Positions 49,456 through 61,809 are shown, counted from the stretch's first letter. The stretch is 64,000 nucleotides of DNA from Urechis unicinctus (GCA_034190875.2 CM067355.1:35345251-35409250); one strand, 5' to 3'. Numbers and translations: made by a program. The notes: generated by a model from the sequence alone, not told the origin.

Positions 49456-49469
49456 TTGGTTAACCAATC
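49456..49469. promoter_or_regulatory. Palindromic CCAAT pair
   Basis: ATTGGTTAACCAAT is a perfect palindrome made of two inverted CCAAT boxes. It lies at the left edge of the duplicated segment. Confidence 0.4.
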
Positions 49470-49470
49470 A

Positions 49471-51290
49471 CAGGCGGGCACTAAACTGACTGATTACAAT
49501 AAGGCCAACATGTATCATGTATCAGTGGAATACGTTTAATGACACGACGTGCAGTTTAAAAATGAACGGGTTAAACCATAAGCCATTGCTATTCAAGATA
49601 AGGACATTTGACGCTTTGCAGTTTGTTCTTTAAATTGTTTTTAGAGCCGGTGACTCATCCATATGTTACAGCCCCAGTGATTCTCTCAATAACCATGTAA
49701 GTTTTCTTTTTAACCTATTAGTGTCGCCGATGTATTGCCTCACAGACATGACCATAATACTACAGAACAAAGGTGTTAAGGAGCATGTTGGGACTGTTAT
49801 CAGCGACGTGACGTCACACTTTGCAACCCTATTGAAATTGCCACTGGAGTTTACACACGATCGGAGTGTGCTAATGTAACACGCAGCGGTTCAAGACATG
49901 CCTGGCGCGTGGTGACGTTTGATAAATGCAGTGTGACTTCCTCTCGCCTGGTTGGCCGGGCTGATAAGAAACCTATGATTTGGGTCACAGGCACTCGAGT
50001 CGTAAAGATCCCCTCGTCTGTAACCGATAGCATGACTTTATATGGAAGCAGTAGGAAGTACATGCATTTTATGACTCGATTGCCTGTGTTCTGGACTATG
50101 AGTATTACTCAATATGAATCTGAATTTTGAATCCCAAGAATATTGGACTTTGGAATATACCTTACGTTTTATTGTTGATGTTGTTTGTGGTATGAGAATA
50201 ATCAATTATTAAGTCGTCTTCAAATTCTTCATTTCTGTGGAAATTAATTCTTAGAATATCTAATTGATCGCTGCCTATTCTCTGTAAAGCCATATTCCTC
50301 TATGCAGTATCACTTCCGGCGGGTGGGTGGAGCATCCCGCCCAGAGATATACAGAGTACCCCCCCCCATATCAAATCACGATCTTTCCAATCAATATGGG
50401 CGATAAACAAAGCTACGACAAGCTTTTACCTCTCTCAGTAGCCTCCATAACACCATTCCCTTTGTCATCAACACATAAATAAACACAGAAGATAGTTTGA
50501 ATGGCTAATTTTTATTTTTTGAAATTGCCATTTGACGAATGATTCAGGATTTCACTCGTTGACAAACATTACAGAAAATAATCATCTAATCTGATCAGCA
50601 AGAATGGTTCAAACAACGGCTCATGTCAAGATTCTATCATGCATTATAACTGCTTAGTACACTCCACATTTGAAAAATATTCCGATGAGAATTAACCAAC
50701 AGTCAATTACAAACATATCATCCAATCTGATCAGCAAGAATGGTTCAAACAACGGCTCATGTCAAGATTCTATCATGCAATATATCTGCTTAGTACACTC
50801 CACATTTGAAAAATATTCCGATGAGAATTAACCAACAGTCAATTACAACCATATCATCCAATCTGATCAGCAAGAATGGTTCAAACAGCGGCTCATGTGT
50901 TTACATAAAAAAATGTCAAGGGTTAGGGTGTCAAAACTAACGACACAGATACAGTACAGCTTACAATGTTGTACACATTAATTAAATATGCTGACGAGTA
51001 TTCACCAACACTCAATACTCATGTATAAAACAACGCCTTATGTGTAAATGAGGGCTGAAGTTGTCATTCGTCAGAACTAACGACACAGATACATTACAGG
51101 TGATGATGTACACTCACACTTGATGGATATTCGACAGAGAATTCACCAACAGTCAATACTCAGCTGCGTAAGATGATGGCCTGATATTGCAAGCCATTTC
51201 ATCTCATTTCTCTATCATCGGTGACATAACATGGCGATAATACGAAGTTAAATCTCAAATATATCTCGTTAAAATTAAAAAAAAATCAAG
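49471..51290. repeat. Duplicated non-coding segment, copy 2
   Basis: Same orientation as 1-1,780. It contains three 136-bp tandem units starting at about 50,591, 50,727 and 50,863, where copy 1 has two. Beyond 51,290 the copies diverge: copy 2 continues into a unit of the 15.7-16.9 kb family, copy 1 into the LRR region. Confidence 0.85.
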
Positions 51291-51299
51291 TCAATTAAT

Positions 51300-51451
51300 C
51301 CATAGAGGAAATCTAAAACATGAAGCAGAATCATACTATGTAATTATCCCAATGTATGAATAATAAACACCATTGCCCTTTTTACACCAAAAGAGAATAG
51401 TTTTAATGAATATTATTTTTTGAATAAAGCTTTGAATAATTTTCATATTCA

Positions 51452-51504
<53 letters not shown>

Positions 51505-52040
51505 TATATATATATATATAGAGATATAGATATATATATATATATATATATATATTTCTATATATCTATATCTCTATATATATATATCTATATATATATC
51601 TCTATCTATATATATCTATCTCTCTCTCTATATATATCTCTATATATATATATCTATATATATATATATATATATATATCTATATATATATATATGTATC
51701 ATCGCTGATGACTGCATCATTGGCTTACACCCCTCCAAGACAATTAGGGTATATAGTATTAAATTGTCTAGTCGCGACCAAATAGGGTTCATGAAGACCA
51801 ATTTGGGTGTTAAATTAGAACCCATGGTAGGCGCTCATTCATTTTTCAATTCCGCAAAAACATAAAACTACTCGCAAAACACGTCACAAAATACACATTT
51901 AGAGTGGGTGGACTGCACTTATTGACAAACTAAGAAGGTTTGTCTTACCTTTTTGAGGAATCAGGTGTAGATATTCTTTCAGCAAGTCAGTTGAATCTCA
52001 TCAAATGTTTTGAAAGGCGTGAGTGAAATCTAAAACATGA
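51300..52040 (-). repeat. Sixth exon-like unit with long AT insertion
   Basis: 51,300-51,450 aligns with about 16,376-16,520, and 51,700-52,040 with about 16,560-16,880. The exon-like body is 51,949-52,029 with donor AAG|GTAAGACAAA on the minus strand. A complex AT/GATATA microsatellite (51,455-51,695) lies where the other copies have a short ATATCTATATAG. Confidence 0.7.
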
Positions 52041-52044
52041 CGCA

Positions 52045-52930
52045 GAGTCAGACACTGTGGGTGGTGTGTCAGTGACGTTAGAGCCTAATGTGGGTCAGTG
52101 ATGTTAGAGTGTGGTGTGGGCCAGTTATGTTAGAGTGCGGGGTGGGATAAGAATGTTAGGGTGTGCAATGAATCAGGGATGTTTGGGCAGGTGGTGGGTC
52201 AGTGATGTTAATGCGTGTGGTGAGTCAGTGATGTTAGGGCGCAGGGCGGGTCGGTGATATTATGGTGTGTGTGGCTGGGTGGGTGATGTTAGGGTGTGTG
52301 TTGGGTCAGCAATGTGAGGGCGCCGAGTGGGTCAGTGGGTTATGGCACGGGGTGGGCCAGTGATATTATGTTATGTGCTTGGTCATTGAAGTTAGAGTGT
52401 GACGTGGGTCAGTGATGTTAGGGTGTGCTTGGTCATTGATGTTAGGGTGCAACGTGGGTCAGTGATGCTAGTGTGTGTGGTGGGTTAGTGATGTTAGGGT
52501 GTGTGGTGGGTCAGTGATGTTGGGGCGCAGGGTGGGTCAGTAATGTTGGGGTGTGTGGCGGGGTAGTGATGGGTCAGTGATGTGAGGGCGCGGGGTGGGT
52601 TAGTGCTATGGGGGTGTGTGGTGGGTCAGTGATTTAAGGGCGCCAGTCGGGTCAGTGATGGTATGTTGTGCTGGATGAGTGATGTTAGTGTGTTATGTGT
52701 CTGTGATATTAGGGCGCGGGTGGGTCAGTGATGTTAGTGTGTTATGGGTCTGTGATATTAGGGCGCAGTTGGGTCAGTGATGTTAGGTTTAGTACTATGA
52801 TGTTAGAGTGAGAAGTTTGTCAGTGTTGTTAAGGTGTATAGTGGATCAGTGATGCTAGGGTGTTTCCTCGGTCATTGCTATTAGGGTACGGGTTGGGTCA
52901 TTGATGTTAGGATGCGTTTTTGGGTCTGTT
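52045..52930. repeat. 27-bp G-rich minisatellite
   Basis: About 33 imperfect units with core GGGTCAGTGATGTTAGGGTG. It resembles the arrays at 9.35-11.95 and 20.27-20.64 kb. Confidence 0.93.
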
Positions 52931-53129
52931 AGTTCTCCACTTGAATACGTGACCATTACACAATTATAGAAGTGCCTTACATAACAATGAATACTGGATA
53001 AATATATTAAGTAACATCTCACGCTATTTAATGAGATCATAAGAATGTTTTCGTTAACTCCAGCTAGCTACGCATAAACTTGTTGGATTACAAACAGGGC
53101 TATCAAATGGATCACATGCTACATCCGGA

Positions 53130-53420
53130 AACAATGGCAATTTTTTATTCCTGTTGTTTGATCTGTTACACGTATTTTTGCCTAGAGGCTCTGTATTATT
53201 TCTGTTCTTTGATCAGTACCATCAATTTCTGCCTAAATGTTCCGGTTTTATTCATGTTCTTTGATCTGTTGCAAATAGTTACGACTAAGGATTTATGTTT
53301 TACTCCTGTCCTTTGATTCGTTACACCTGTTTCTGACAACAGGTTCCTGCTTCATTCCTGTTCCATCATCTGATACATGTATTTCTGTTATATGATCTTT
53401 TTCTTGTATTCTACCTACAG
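53130..53420 (+). other. Intron remnant of BTB-PHR copy 1
   Basis: Aligns closely with the 3' part of the intron of copy 2 (about 62,275-62,491), including ACGTATTTTTGCCTAGAGGC and the acceptor context. No BTB exon is found upstream of it. Confidence 0.7.
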
Positions 53421-54467
53421 ATTCGTATATTATGAGCGGGCCACGATCACGAGATATAACGCACTCTACATTATTAAAGCAGCAAAAAAGTTTGACCTGC
53501 CCCGACCAGTTGAGAAATGCTCCAGCTTCCTCAAGGAATCTATGGACCCAAAGTACGTGTGTGGTATACTGAACAGCAGCTTGGTGCTCGACGAACACGA
53601 CGTCACAGACAGCTGTGTGACGTTCATTCGAAACACCACTGAAGCTGTCCTCATATCTGAGCCGTTTACTTCTCTGTCAGCAGCTGCCCTGATGAGGATT
53701 GTGGAGGATGGATCAATGGCATGTGCCTCTGAGTTACAGGTGTACCAGGCCTGTATGAGATGGGCTGAGGCCGAGTGTGGACGCCGTGGGCTGCCTGTCA
53801 CAGATGGAAACAAGCGTGATGTCCTCGGTGCTGTTCTCTACCAAATACGATTCTATCAGCTGAACGGCACAGAATTCTCCCATTTGATGCGAAACTCTGT
53901 ATTACTTAATGCCGAAGAGAAATTTATGATATGATTGCAGACAGAGAACATACACGCGTCATAAACACAACGGCACGACGCAGCCCAAACACAACAAAAT
54001 CACTGCTTATTATGGCTCGTTTCCGGGATGTAGTAGGGGGAAGAAAAGGAGAGAAAGCCTGGGCTTCTAATGGCTCTAGTAATGCCATTGATTTCAGCAG
54101 TAACACACCTTTGCTAGTGACAGGTGCTGGTCTATACGGGGGTGTTGAGGCGGGAACTCACGCTGTCCACATGCAGCTTCTGGACGACAAGGACGGAGTT
54201 CTGGCTGACACTGGGTATATTACCATGGCCTCAAATGGATCCTACACACCCATCCCGGTCCTGTTTCCCTCACCGTGTCAGGTAGATGCTAACCGCACCT
54301 ACTGCATTAAAGCAACCATAACAGGCCACCTTACCCACTTTGGGATTCATGGCATGGTCACAGTGACAAGTGACAAGTGTACACTCAGCTTCTCCAACTC
54401 TAGCCGCAGTAGCCGTACCGATGTTGACAAGGGCCAAATACCTACAATTGTCGTCTCACTCCTTTGA
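53421..54467 (+). pseudogene. BTB-BACK-PHR (BTBD6-like) copy 1, lacking the BTB exon
   Basis: The exon starts after the acceptor TTCTACCTACAG. It encodes the end of the BTB fold and the BACK domain (NALYIIKAAKKFDLPRPVEK, then VYQACMRWAEAECGRRGLPV), and after a break a full PHR domain (PLLVTGAGLYGGVEAG, VHMQLLDD, QVDANRTYCI, SSRTDVDKGQIPTIVVSLL). In BTBD6-type proteins BTB binds Cullin-3, BACK orients the complex and PHR takes the substrate. Compared with copy 2, about 7 bp are missing near 53,925, which shifts the frame between BACK and PHR. No BTB exon lies upstream, so this is a 5'-truncated duplicate. The TGA is at 54,465-54,467. Confidence 0.85.
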
Positions 54468-54590
54468 TGGTATTCTTCACTTCACCATAGGACCAAATAA
54501 GTTGATCATTATGTTATATCCTTATTGTCGTTGGAATATATACCGAATCAACCGAATATTTCGAACTTAGATTGCTTACATATATCTGTA

Positions 54591-55070
54591 TGTATGTATG
54601 TATGTATGTATGTATGTATGTATGTATGTATGTATGTATGTATGTATGTATGTATGTATGTATGTATGTATGTATGTATGTATGTATGTATGTATGTATG
54701 TATGTATGTATGTATGTATGTATGTATGTATGTATGTATGTATGTATGTATGTATGATGTATGTATGTATGTATGTATGTATGTATGTATGTATGTATGT
54801 ATGTATGTATGTATGTATGTATGTATGTATGTATGTATGTATGTATGTATGTATGTATGTATGTATGTATGTACGTTTGTACGTATGTACGTATGTACGT
54901 ATGTACGTATGTTTGTATGTATGTATGTATGTATGTTTGTATGTATGTATGCATGTATGTATGTATGTATGTATGTATGTATGTATGTATGTATGTATGT
55001 ATGTATGTATGTATGTATGTATGTATGTATGTATGTATGTATGTATGTATGTATGTATGTATGTATATAT
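54591..55070. repeat. (TATG)n tetranucleotide repeat
   Basis: About 480 bp of TATG with a few TACG/TTTG variants near 54,870-54,950. It follows BTB-PHR copy 1, as the same repeat follows copy 2. Every frame on both strands is open, so ORFs here mean nothing. Confidence 0.97.
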
Positions 55071-55074
55071 ATCG

Positions 55075-56125
55075 GGTATGAATCATCTTGCTTCTGCAAT
55101 TTCTTGGCAACAGAGATCTTCTGAAATAGTGGAAATCTTTAAAACGTTTTCAAGAGCACCACACCAAATTATCAATGGCGCCACCCTCCGTTTCCACGTC
55201 TCTCCCTACGTCACCTTCTTTCGCCGTACTTTTGATCAACAAGGCACTGTCTTTTAACAATGCGACCTCGGGCTGGCACTGTTGGCACCAACGACCTCAC
55301 ACTAAACAAATGGCCGAGGGTATGAAATCAGGTCTAACCGAACGTTCAAAAAAGAGGAAAACTATTCAAACTATAATTCTCACCATCTTTAAAACACGGA
55401 AATATTCTATCAATGGGTTGAGTCTATGATATCATAATCTCGTTTAGTTGGCTGGCGTATCACTTTAATTGCGTAGATAAGTATGCTAAATGCCAAAGCA
55501 AGGGCGGCAAAAGTATAACTTCATTCCGAATATGACAGTTCATACTTTCCTTGATGTTGAGCTCAGCGTTAGAGACCCATGGTTTCAAGGATGCTGACAC
55601 AGAAATCTGAATCACTAAGACAATGTATTGTCAATGTATTTGCATGTGTCATATCACAGGCCGACATCTCGTTGGACTCTCATCGCGGTCCTCGAATGTT
55701 GTTTTCGTCTAGTGAACTTTCACTAAGGTGAGGGTGCGTTATACATAAAATGAACCGTTTGATGAGATCAAAGGTCACGTTGTCTTACGGGCACTACATG
55801 CAAGCGCCCTTGGATGCCCCACCGCGCGCTCTATGTAGCATCAACAAATTTTGTGGGACGATAACCACTGGACATTAATTCTCAACAATAGATCGCTGTG
55901 TTCGAAATTTGATGCATTTGCTAGGTAAGAACCTCTCTGGTGCAAAACGTAACTCGGTGAGACCCAATTTTCTTCTTTCTATTGTATGGTAAACGTATCA
56001 ACGAAGGAAGTTGTAAAATCTCATGCAATTGCAATTTTTTTTACCTGATAGTATGAATTATCTTTACTCCATGAGAGTTCATCACTTTACACAATCCATC
56101 TGCAAACACATCATAAATGAAGGTC
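55075..56125. other. Non-coding stretch
   Basis: No supported gene. A short plus-strand ORF at about 55,175-55,429 shows no domain. Confidence 0.35.
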
Positions 56126-56129
56126 AGCT

Positions 56130-56368
56130 GTGCAACCTGGAAGCAAATCGCAACCTGGTAGCAAACCGCAACCTGGTAGCAAACCGCAATATGGTAGCGA
56201 AACGCAACCTGGTAGCAAGACTTAACCTGGTAGCAAAGCGAAACCTGCTAGCAAAGCAAAGCCTTGTAGCCAAGCGAAACTTGGTAACAAAACACAACCT
56301 GGTAGCAAAACGTAATCTGGTAGCAAAACGCAACCTGGTAGCAAAACGTAACCTGGTAGCAAAATGAG
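56130..56368. repeat. 18-bp minisatellite
   Basis: About 13 units of AACCTGGTAGCAAAACGC and variants. In one plus-strand frame it gives NLVAKR hexapeptides, with the matching minus-strand frame also open. Confidence 0.92.
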
Positions 56369-56784
56369 ATGCGACGATCACCACTTAAGATGTTCTTTTT
56401 TATTTGATTTCATTTAGGAGTTGCTTGCAACACAACCGGCACTCAAGTCTGCATTGGATTAGGGCACACTGTTCATTTTCCCATCCCCATCTTCGTTATT
56501 ATCATTTGAATTGGTAAGTTTTCCTGACCACCACATCTAAATCTACCTATGGGTCTGTTGCCAATATGGCCATTAACATTGTTGGTGTTTACCATGTTCC
56601 TCTAAGAGAGCTCCGCCCACGGCGTCTGCGCCGTTTACGTCTGTCTATCTACAATGCCCGTGCTGTAGATGGAGCGTTCAGATCGTCCACATCCATCAGG
56701 GTTAAGAATACTCTGTCATAATGGTCCAGCCCCAGTTCGGCGTATTGGAGATGCGCTACTTTTTATATTTTTCTGGCTCGACGC

Positions 56785-57271
56785 TCATGGCGGCGGCTGT
56801 TGGTCTTGAACGGCGATAACGTTCCCCCGTAGCGAAGAATTATATTCGGTTGTTCGCGTAGTCTTTTCCCCATTAGGACACTGATCATGCTGCTTCAGTG
56901 CAATGTTGAGCTGTTTGCCATTGAGCTGATGTACATCTTTGGCACTCTGAAATATATAAAAGAAATAAATATATAAACTGCAAGCAACTATAGTCAATAC
57001 AATAAATATCACAATACGATGCATTACTAAACAATACACGGTATTCATTTATGTATCTGGCTGTATATAATTTATACATTCTATATACACTTAGTTATGC
57101 ATTTTCCACAATATTGCTTACGTAATGTTATTGGCCAGTGGCGTTAGAGACAACTTATTTTGTCTACTATGTTTCACAATGTCCAACACAATGCCAAGAT
57201 TGAAAGGAAAAATATACCTCGAGAGCGGGTAGAGATACCACCACAGGCACAGGTTTGGGTCTGGCAGGCAT
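56785..57271 (-). CDS. Small two-exon gene, SAP-like C-terminal exon
   Basis: Exon 1 is 57,218-57,271 (MPARPKPVPVVVSLPALE) with donor GAG|GTATAT; exon 2 is 56,785-56,946 (SAKDVHQLNGKQLNIALKQH then DQCPNGEKTTRTTEYNSSLR) with acceptor TATATATTTCAG. Both boundaries are phase 0, giving 71 residues ending QQPPP. The helix-loop pattern LNGKQLNIALKQHDQCPNGEKT resembles the first part of a SAP DNA-binding motif, but the match is weak. The frame is also open upstream to an ATG at 57,376, which would add 35 residues. A GC-rich upstream region with an ETS site supports transcription. Confidence 0.45.
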
Positions 57272-57470
57272 TTCTTTCCCAAGCTTTTCACCACAAAATA
57301 TGGTAAATCGCCACGAAATTAATCCGTCCTGATATTCAATGAACAATAATAAACAACCACGCGCACATAAATCCACAGAATCCGTCCAGTTAGTGTTATT
57401 AGTTCACTTTTTCTAACGTGTGTAATCCAACGATTTCCATAACAACACAGCCAGGTGAAGACGAAGCAGA

Positions 57471-57760
57471 AACCGGAAGTCAACAGAAGTTAGTTCCATA
57501 AAGCTCACCAGGGCGGCGCGCGCGACTACGCGAACTCCCGAATAGAGAATTGTGCACAACTAAATCAGCCAATCAGAGCACGACCTGCAAGTAACTTACT
57601 CAACCCAACCCGCAGTAGATACACCACTCTCTATGGCAGACTTGGGTGACGCTACGCTACATGACGTGCTGTACTAACATAATCCTAGCCTGGTCAGAAA
57701 CTGAATAAGCCAATCAGATCGCAGATACACCTGCGCGAAACTGAATATGCCAATCAGAAG
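57471..57760 (-). promoter_or_regulatory. Candidate promoter with ETS and CCAAT motifs
   Basis: ACCGGAAGT (ETS-type) at 57,472-57,480, a CpG-rich GGCGGCGCGCGCG stretch at about 57,512-57,524, and three CCAATCAG motifs at 57,569, 57,710 and 57,750. The last two lie in a 40-bp direct repeat (GAAACTGAATA-GCCAATCAGA). The position upstream of the small minus-strand gene suits a TATA-less promoter; a plus-strand transcript is equally possible. Confidence 0.4.
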
Positions 57761-58325
57761 ACACTTATTACTTGCGCGCAAATAAATCAGTCACACACGA
57801 ATCAACAGGAATTACGAGCTCCCGACTGATTCAGCGTGGTACTGTTTTATGTCATTGTGACTTCGGCCGGCATGCAATTATTTCTCTGTCAGACAAAACT
57901 CATATCTGTCCGGATTGACGCTAGGAGATGGATATTAATTCTGGACGCCAAGCGAGTGTAATTGACATATGTACACTCTATGCTTGCGAGTATTTTAACT
58001 TTTATCTAGAAGCTTATAGTTGTTCCAAGCGATTAGGTCAAGTTCAATGTTCAAAGCTATAAGCTGTAATTACCAATATAAGAAGACAATGGAGGCGACA
58101 ACAATGAATGTCATTGTATGGAGATCCAGATAACCCTACAACAGCGACCAGATTGTAACGAATACTGTATATGGTTTTCCGCTCGCGTCGCGGCTGTTGA
58201 CGCGCGCAGTGACCAGATGCTGACCTAGCCCGGCGTCTACACGATGGGCGGTATATGAATTCCCTTCAGACAATCCACTATCTTGTCATGGATGGTAAGT
58301 ATTTTGGGACAGGTGCTTGACTGGT
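57761..58325. other. Non-coding stretch
   Basis: No supported gene or repeat. A GC-richer patch at about 58,180-58,250 stands out weakly. Confidence 0.35.
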
Positions 58326-58329
58326 GCAT

Positions 58330-58850
58330 GACTGTGTAGCATATGAAGGCCAAATAATATCAGTGTATCATATGAAGGCCAAATAATATCAGTGTATCAG
58401 AGAAAAGCCAAATATCATCAGTGTAATATATGAAGGCCAAATAACATCAGTGTATCATATAAAGGCCAAATAACATCAATGAAGGCCAAATAACATCAGT
58501 GTATCATTATAAGGCCGAATAAACATTAGTGTATCATATGAAGGCCAAATAAAATCAGTGTATCATATAAAGGCCAAATAACATCAGTGTATCAAATAAA
58601 GGCCAAATAACATCAATGAAGGCCAAATAACATCAGTGTATCATTATAAGGCCGAATAAACATTAGTGTATCATATGAAGGCCAAATAACATCAGTGTAT
58701 CATATAAAGGCCAAATAACATCAGTGTATCATATGAAGGACTAATAACATCAGTGTATCCTAAGAAGGCCAAATAAACATCGGTGTATCATATGACCACT
58801 GAATAACATCAAAGTATTAAATGACAGCCTAATAACATGTATGACAACCA
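58330..58850. repeat. 29-bp minisatellite
   Basis: About 17 imperfect units with core AAGGCCAAATAACATCAGTG and TATCATATG. A block of several units recurs (58,445-58,560 and 58,595-58,700). Confidence 0.93.
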
Positions 58851-58929
58851 AACTACATCAGCTACACCCAATTTCCAGTAGGTATGATATGTGTGTGTAC
58901 TGACGTCGTACACATTGATATCATTCAAC

Positions 58930-59200
58930 CAACGTTTCGAATATCGATATGATCCAACAAAGGTCGTATTGAATATCGATATGATCCAACAAAGGTCGTA
59001 TTGAATATCGATATGATCCAACAAAGGTCGTATTGAATATCGATATGATCCAACAAAGGTCGTATTGAATATCGATATGATCCAACAAAGGTCGTATTGA
59101 ATATCGATATGATCCAACAAAGGTCGTATTGAATATCGATATGATCCAACAAAGGTCGTATTGAATATCGATATGATCCAACAAAGGTCGTATTGAAAAT
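58930..59200. repeat. 32-bp minisatellite
   Basis: About eight almost identical units with core TATCGATATGATCCAACAAA and GGTCGTATTGAA. High identity suggests recent expansion. All three minus-strand frames are open through it. Confidence 0.96.
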
Positions 59201-59724
59201 CGAATTCATTCAATGAACATTATAGTGAAAATTGATCTCATGATTTTTATATCATCTAACCAACATCGTAGGTAATTTCAATATTATTCTACAAAATTTA
59301 AGACGTTTGCATTAGCTGCGGGCAGAGGGGTTTTTTGATCATCGGAGAAGAAGGAAAGGAACACAACCGGCATCGGATACACAGATGCAGTTACAGTGTT
59401 TGAGCTACCCCCTTGGCTGGATAAAGGATGTAAATGATTGATTAAAACGCGATGAGTTACAGTGTTTGTGCTTCACTGCACGACCTGACCTAAAACAGTC
59501 ATAGCATATCTTCATCCCACACAACATGAGACTGACGAATGACTTCGCTTTATGCGCTAAAGTTATGTTGGTCAACATAAGACGGGGTCATAATGTTAGG
59601 GTCGTATCATAACGGAGTTAGCGTTAGCCGATGGGCTATGCCTTGCTGTTGTCATTGGTGAGTTAAGATTATAAGGAGAGATATTATAACTTATCCCGCA
59701 CTTTCCCGTACCAATTCTACCACC

Positions 59725-60490
59725 GCACTCGTACCAGCTTTGGTAACGCCACCTTGCTCGTACCAGTAGTGATAACGCCACCTTGCTCGTACCAGTAGTG
59801 ATAACGCTACCCTGCTCGTACCAGTAGTGATAACGCCACCCTGCTCGTACCAGTAGTGATAACGCCACCCTGCTCGTACCAGTAGTGATAACGCTACCCT
59901 GCTCGTACCAGTAGTGATAACGCCACCCTGCTCGTACCAGTAGTGATAACGCTACCCTGCTCGTACCAGTAGTGATAACGCCACCCTGCTCGTACCAGTA
60001 GTGATAACGCCACTCTGCTCGTACCAGTAGTAATAACGCTACCCTGCTCGTACCAGTAGTGATAACGCCACCCTGCTCGTACCAGTAGTGATAACGCCAC
60101 CCTGCTCGTACCAGTAGTGATAACGCCACCCTGCTCGTACCAGTAGTGATAACGCCACCTTGCTCGTACCAGTAGTGATAACGCTACCCTGCTCGTACCA
60201 GTAGTGATAACGCCACTCTGCTCGTACCAGTAGTAATAACGCTACCCTGCTCGTACCAGTAGTGATAACGCCACCCTGCTCGTACCAGTAGTGATAACGC
60301 CACCCTGCTCGTACCAGTAGTGATAACGCCACCTTGCTCGTACCAGTAGTGATAACGCTACCCTGCTCGTATCGGAAGTGGTAACGCCACCTTGCTCGTA
60401 CCAGCGGTGATAACGCTACCCTGCTCGTACCAGTAGTGATAACGCCACCCTGCTCGTATCGGTAGTGGTAACGCCACGCTGCTAGCTCCA
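59725..60490. repeat. 29-bp minisatellite
   Basis: About 26 units with core GCTCGTACCAGTAGTGATAA and CGCCACCCT. Minus-strand frames are open throughout because the unit lacks stops, giving 29-residue repeats; not taken as a gene. Confidence 0.96.
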
Positions 60491-61530
60491 ACAGGGCTGA
60501 AGCCATTTTGCTCGGACCAGAAGGGAACACGTTACCCGCTGGAACAAGCAGCGGTAGCGTCACCTGCTCGGACCAGAAGGGGTAAAGTCACCCGCTCGGA
60601 TCTGTAGCGGTAACGCCCTCTAAGAGTTTATTTGTCATATGGGATTGCTTTATTAGAAATATGAGGTTCTCGTAACTATATAACTGGCGTTAAGAATTGA
60701 GTGGACCATGCCTGGAAATTCCCCCCGGGCAAAAAGTACAACGCAGTTCATATTTCGTTGAATAAGCCTTAGTTTTGAATTTGCATCGTCCCGGTAGCAG
60801 ATACATAATTGCACTTTGAGCCGAATCTCCTGAACTCATTTATTGAAACCCTTTTACCTGTATCTACTTCAAGCGCACACTGCAGTCGAATTGATTAGAC
60901 TACTGCCAGGCACGACAACACTTGGCCTCATTTTCTGCGTCAAACTGGTTCTTACCAGTGAAAACATAGGGCGCCACCTATCGAAAACAGTGGGGGTAAA
61001 ACGCATGTGTAGTTTCATTTTCGCGTCAGTTCTCTGTGATAGTTTCGCCGGACGCTTCACGTAGTTCGTAAACGTAATTGTACAATACGCTGTGAGATCC
61101 TCCGCCCACACAGTGAGTATAACGCTTGGTTTACTGAACAGTCATTGATAGAATGATGTAAGGGTTACCATGTCTGTTGACAGGCGGATTTCTGTCAATG
61201 TTGAGGAGAGTGGTTTAGTAGCTTTGGGCTTATGTTTAGGTGGCCCGATAGACCAACGTCAGGTTTCGTTTATCACCTTGTCGGTCCGACAGTAAAACCA
61301 CCAATGTGGTGTCGATTCGTTACATGCTTATATGTTCTCATGAACTGTTCAGGTTCTGGCGAGTTTCAGGCGAACAGTCTCGAAATTTATTATTTAGTTC
61401 GCTTCAAGACAATGTTTCATATACCTATCGTCTGCGGAAAAATATATTTTTGATAACTTTCCAAATTTACCGGTGATATTTTCTTCCGAAATACAAGCGT
61501 GGAGAACGATATCCCAGACAGCCCCAGGGC
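60491..61530. other. Non-coding stretch upstream of the BTB gene
   Basis: No supported gene. Slightly GC-richer sequence at about 60,890-61,120 with short ORFs on both strands. Confidence 0.35.
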
Positions 61531-61536
61531 CTTCCT

Positions 61537-61546
61537 ATATAAATAA
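61537..61546 (+). promoter_or_regulatory. TATA box of the BTB-PHR gene
   Basis: TATATAAATA lies 170 bp upstream of the BTB start codon, giving a predicted leader of about 145 bases. Confidence 0.5.
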
Positions 61547-61641
61547 GGCGGTGAGAACATGGGCAATAACTATAGCTGATAGTTCCGCCTTTTCCCCAAG
61601 TTTTCGTTGCTTTCTTCTTGATTCGGTGTGATATTTTTGCT

Positions 61642-61809
61642 ATGGTGAATGTTAGTTGCCTTTTCTACATTACAACTTGTCAGTTGGCTTCCAGTTCTGA
61701 TGTACAAAACATATCATGGCCTCTGAAATCGAAGTCAACTGGCGCATTGGAAAGAGCCTCCATCAGAGACTTCAGTATATCCTGGAGGGACAATGTTCCA
61801 CGGATGTGA
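61642..61809 (+). promoter_or_regulatory. Upstream ORF overlapping the BTB start
   Basis: An ATG at 61,642 in the presumed leader opens a frame of 55 codons that overlaps the BTB start codon in another frame. It could lower translation of the main ORF. Confidence 0.3.

Noticed and set aside
54514-55257. Long ORFs of Met-Tyr-Val-Cys and Ile-His-Thr-Tyr repeats on both strands
   Set aside because: The TATG repeat has no stop in any frame, so open frames carry no information.
59596-60563. 174-177 codon repeat ORFs on the minus strand
   Set aside because: A stop-free 29-bp unit opens all minus-strand frames in turn. No unique coding sequence adjoins.
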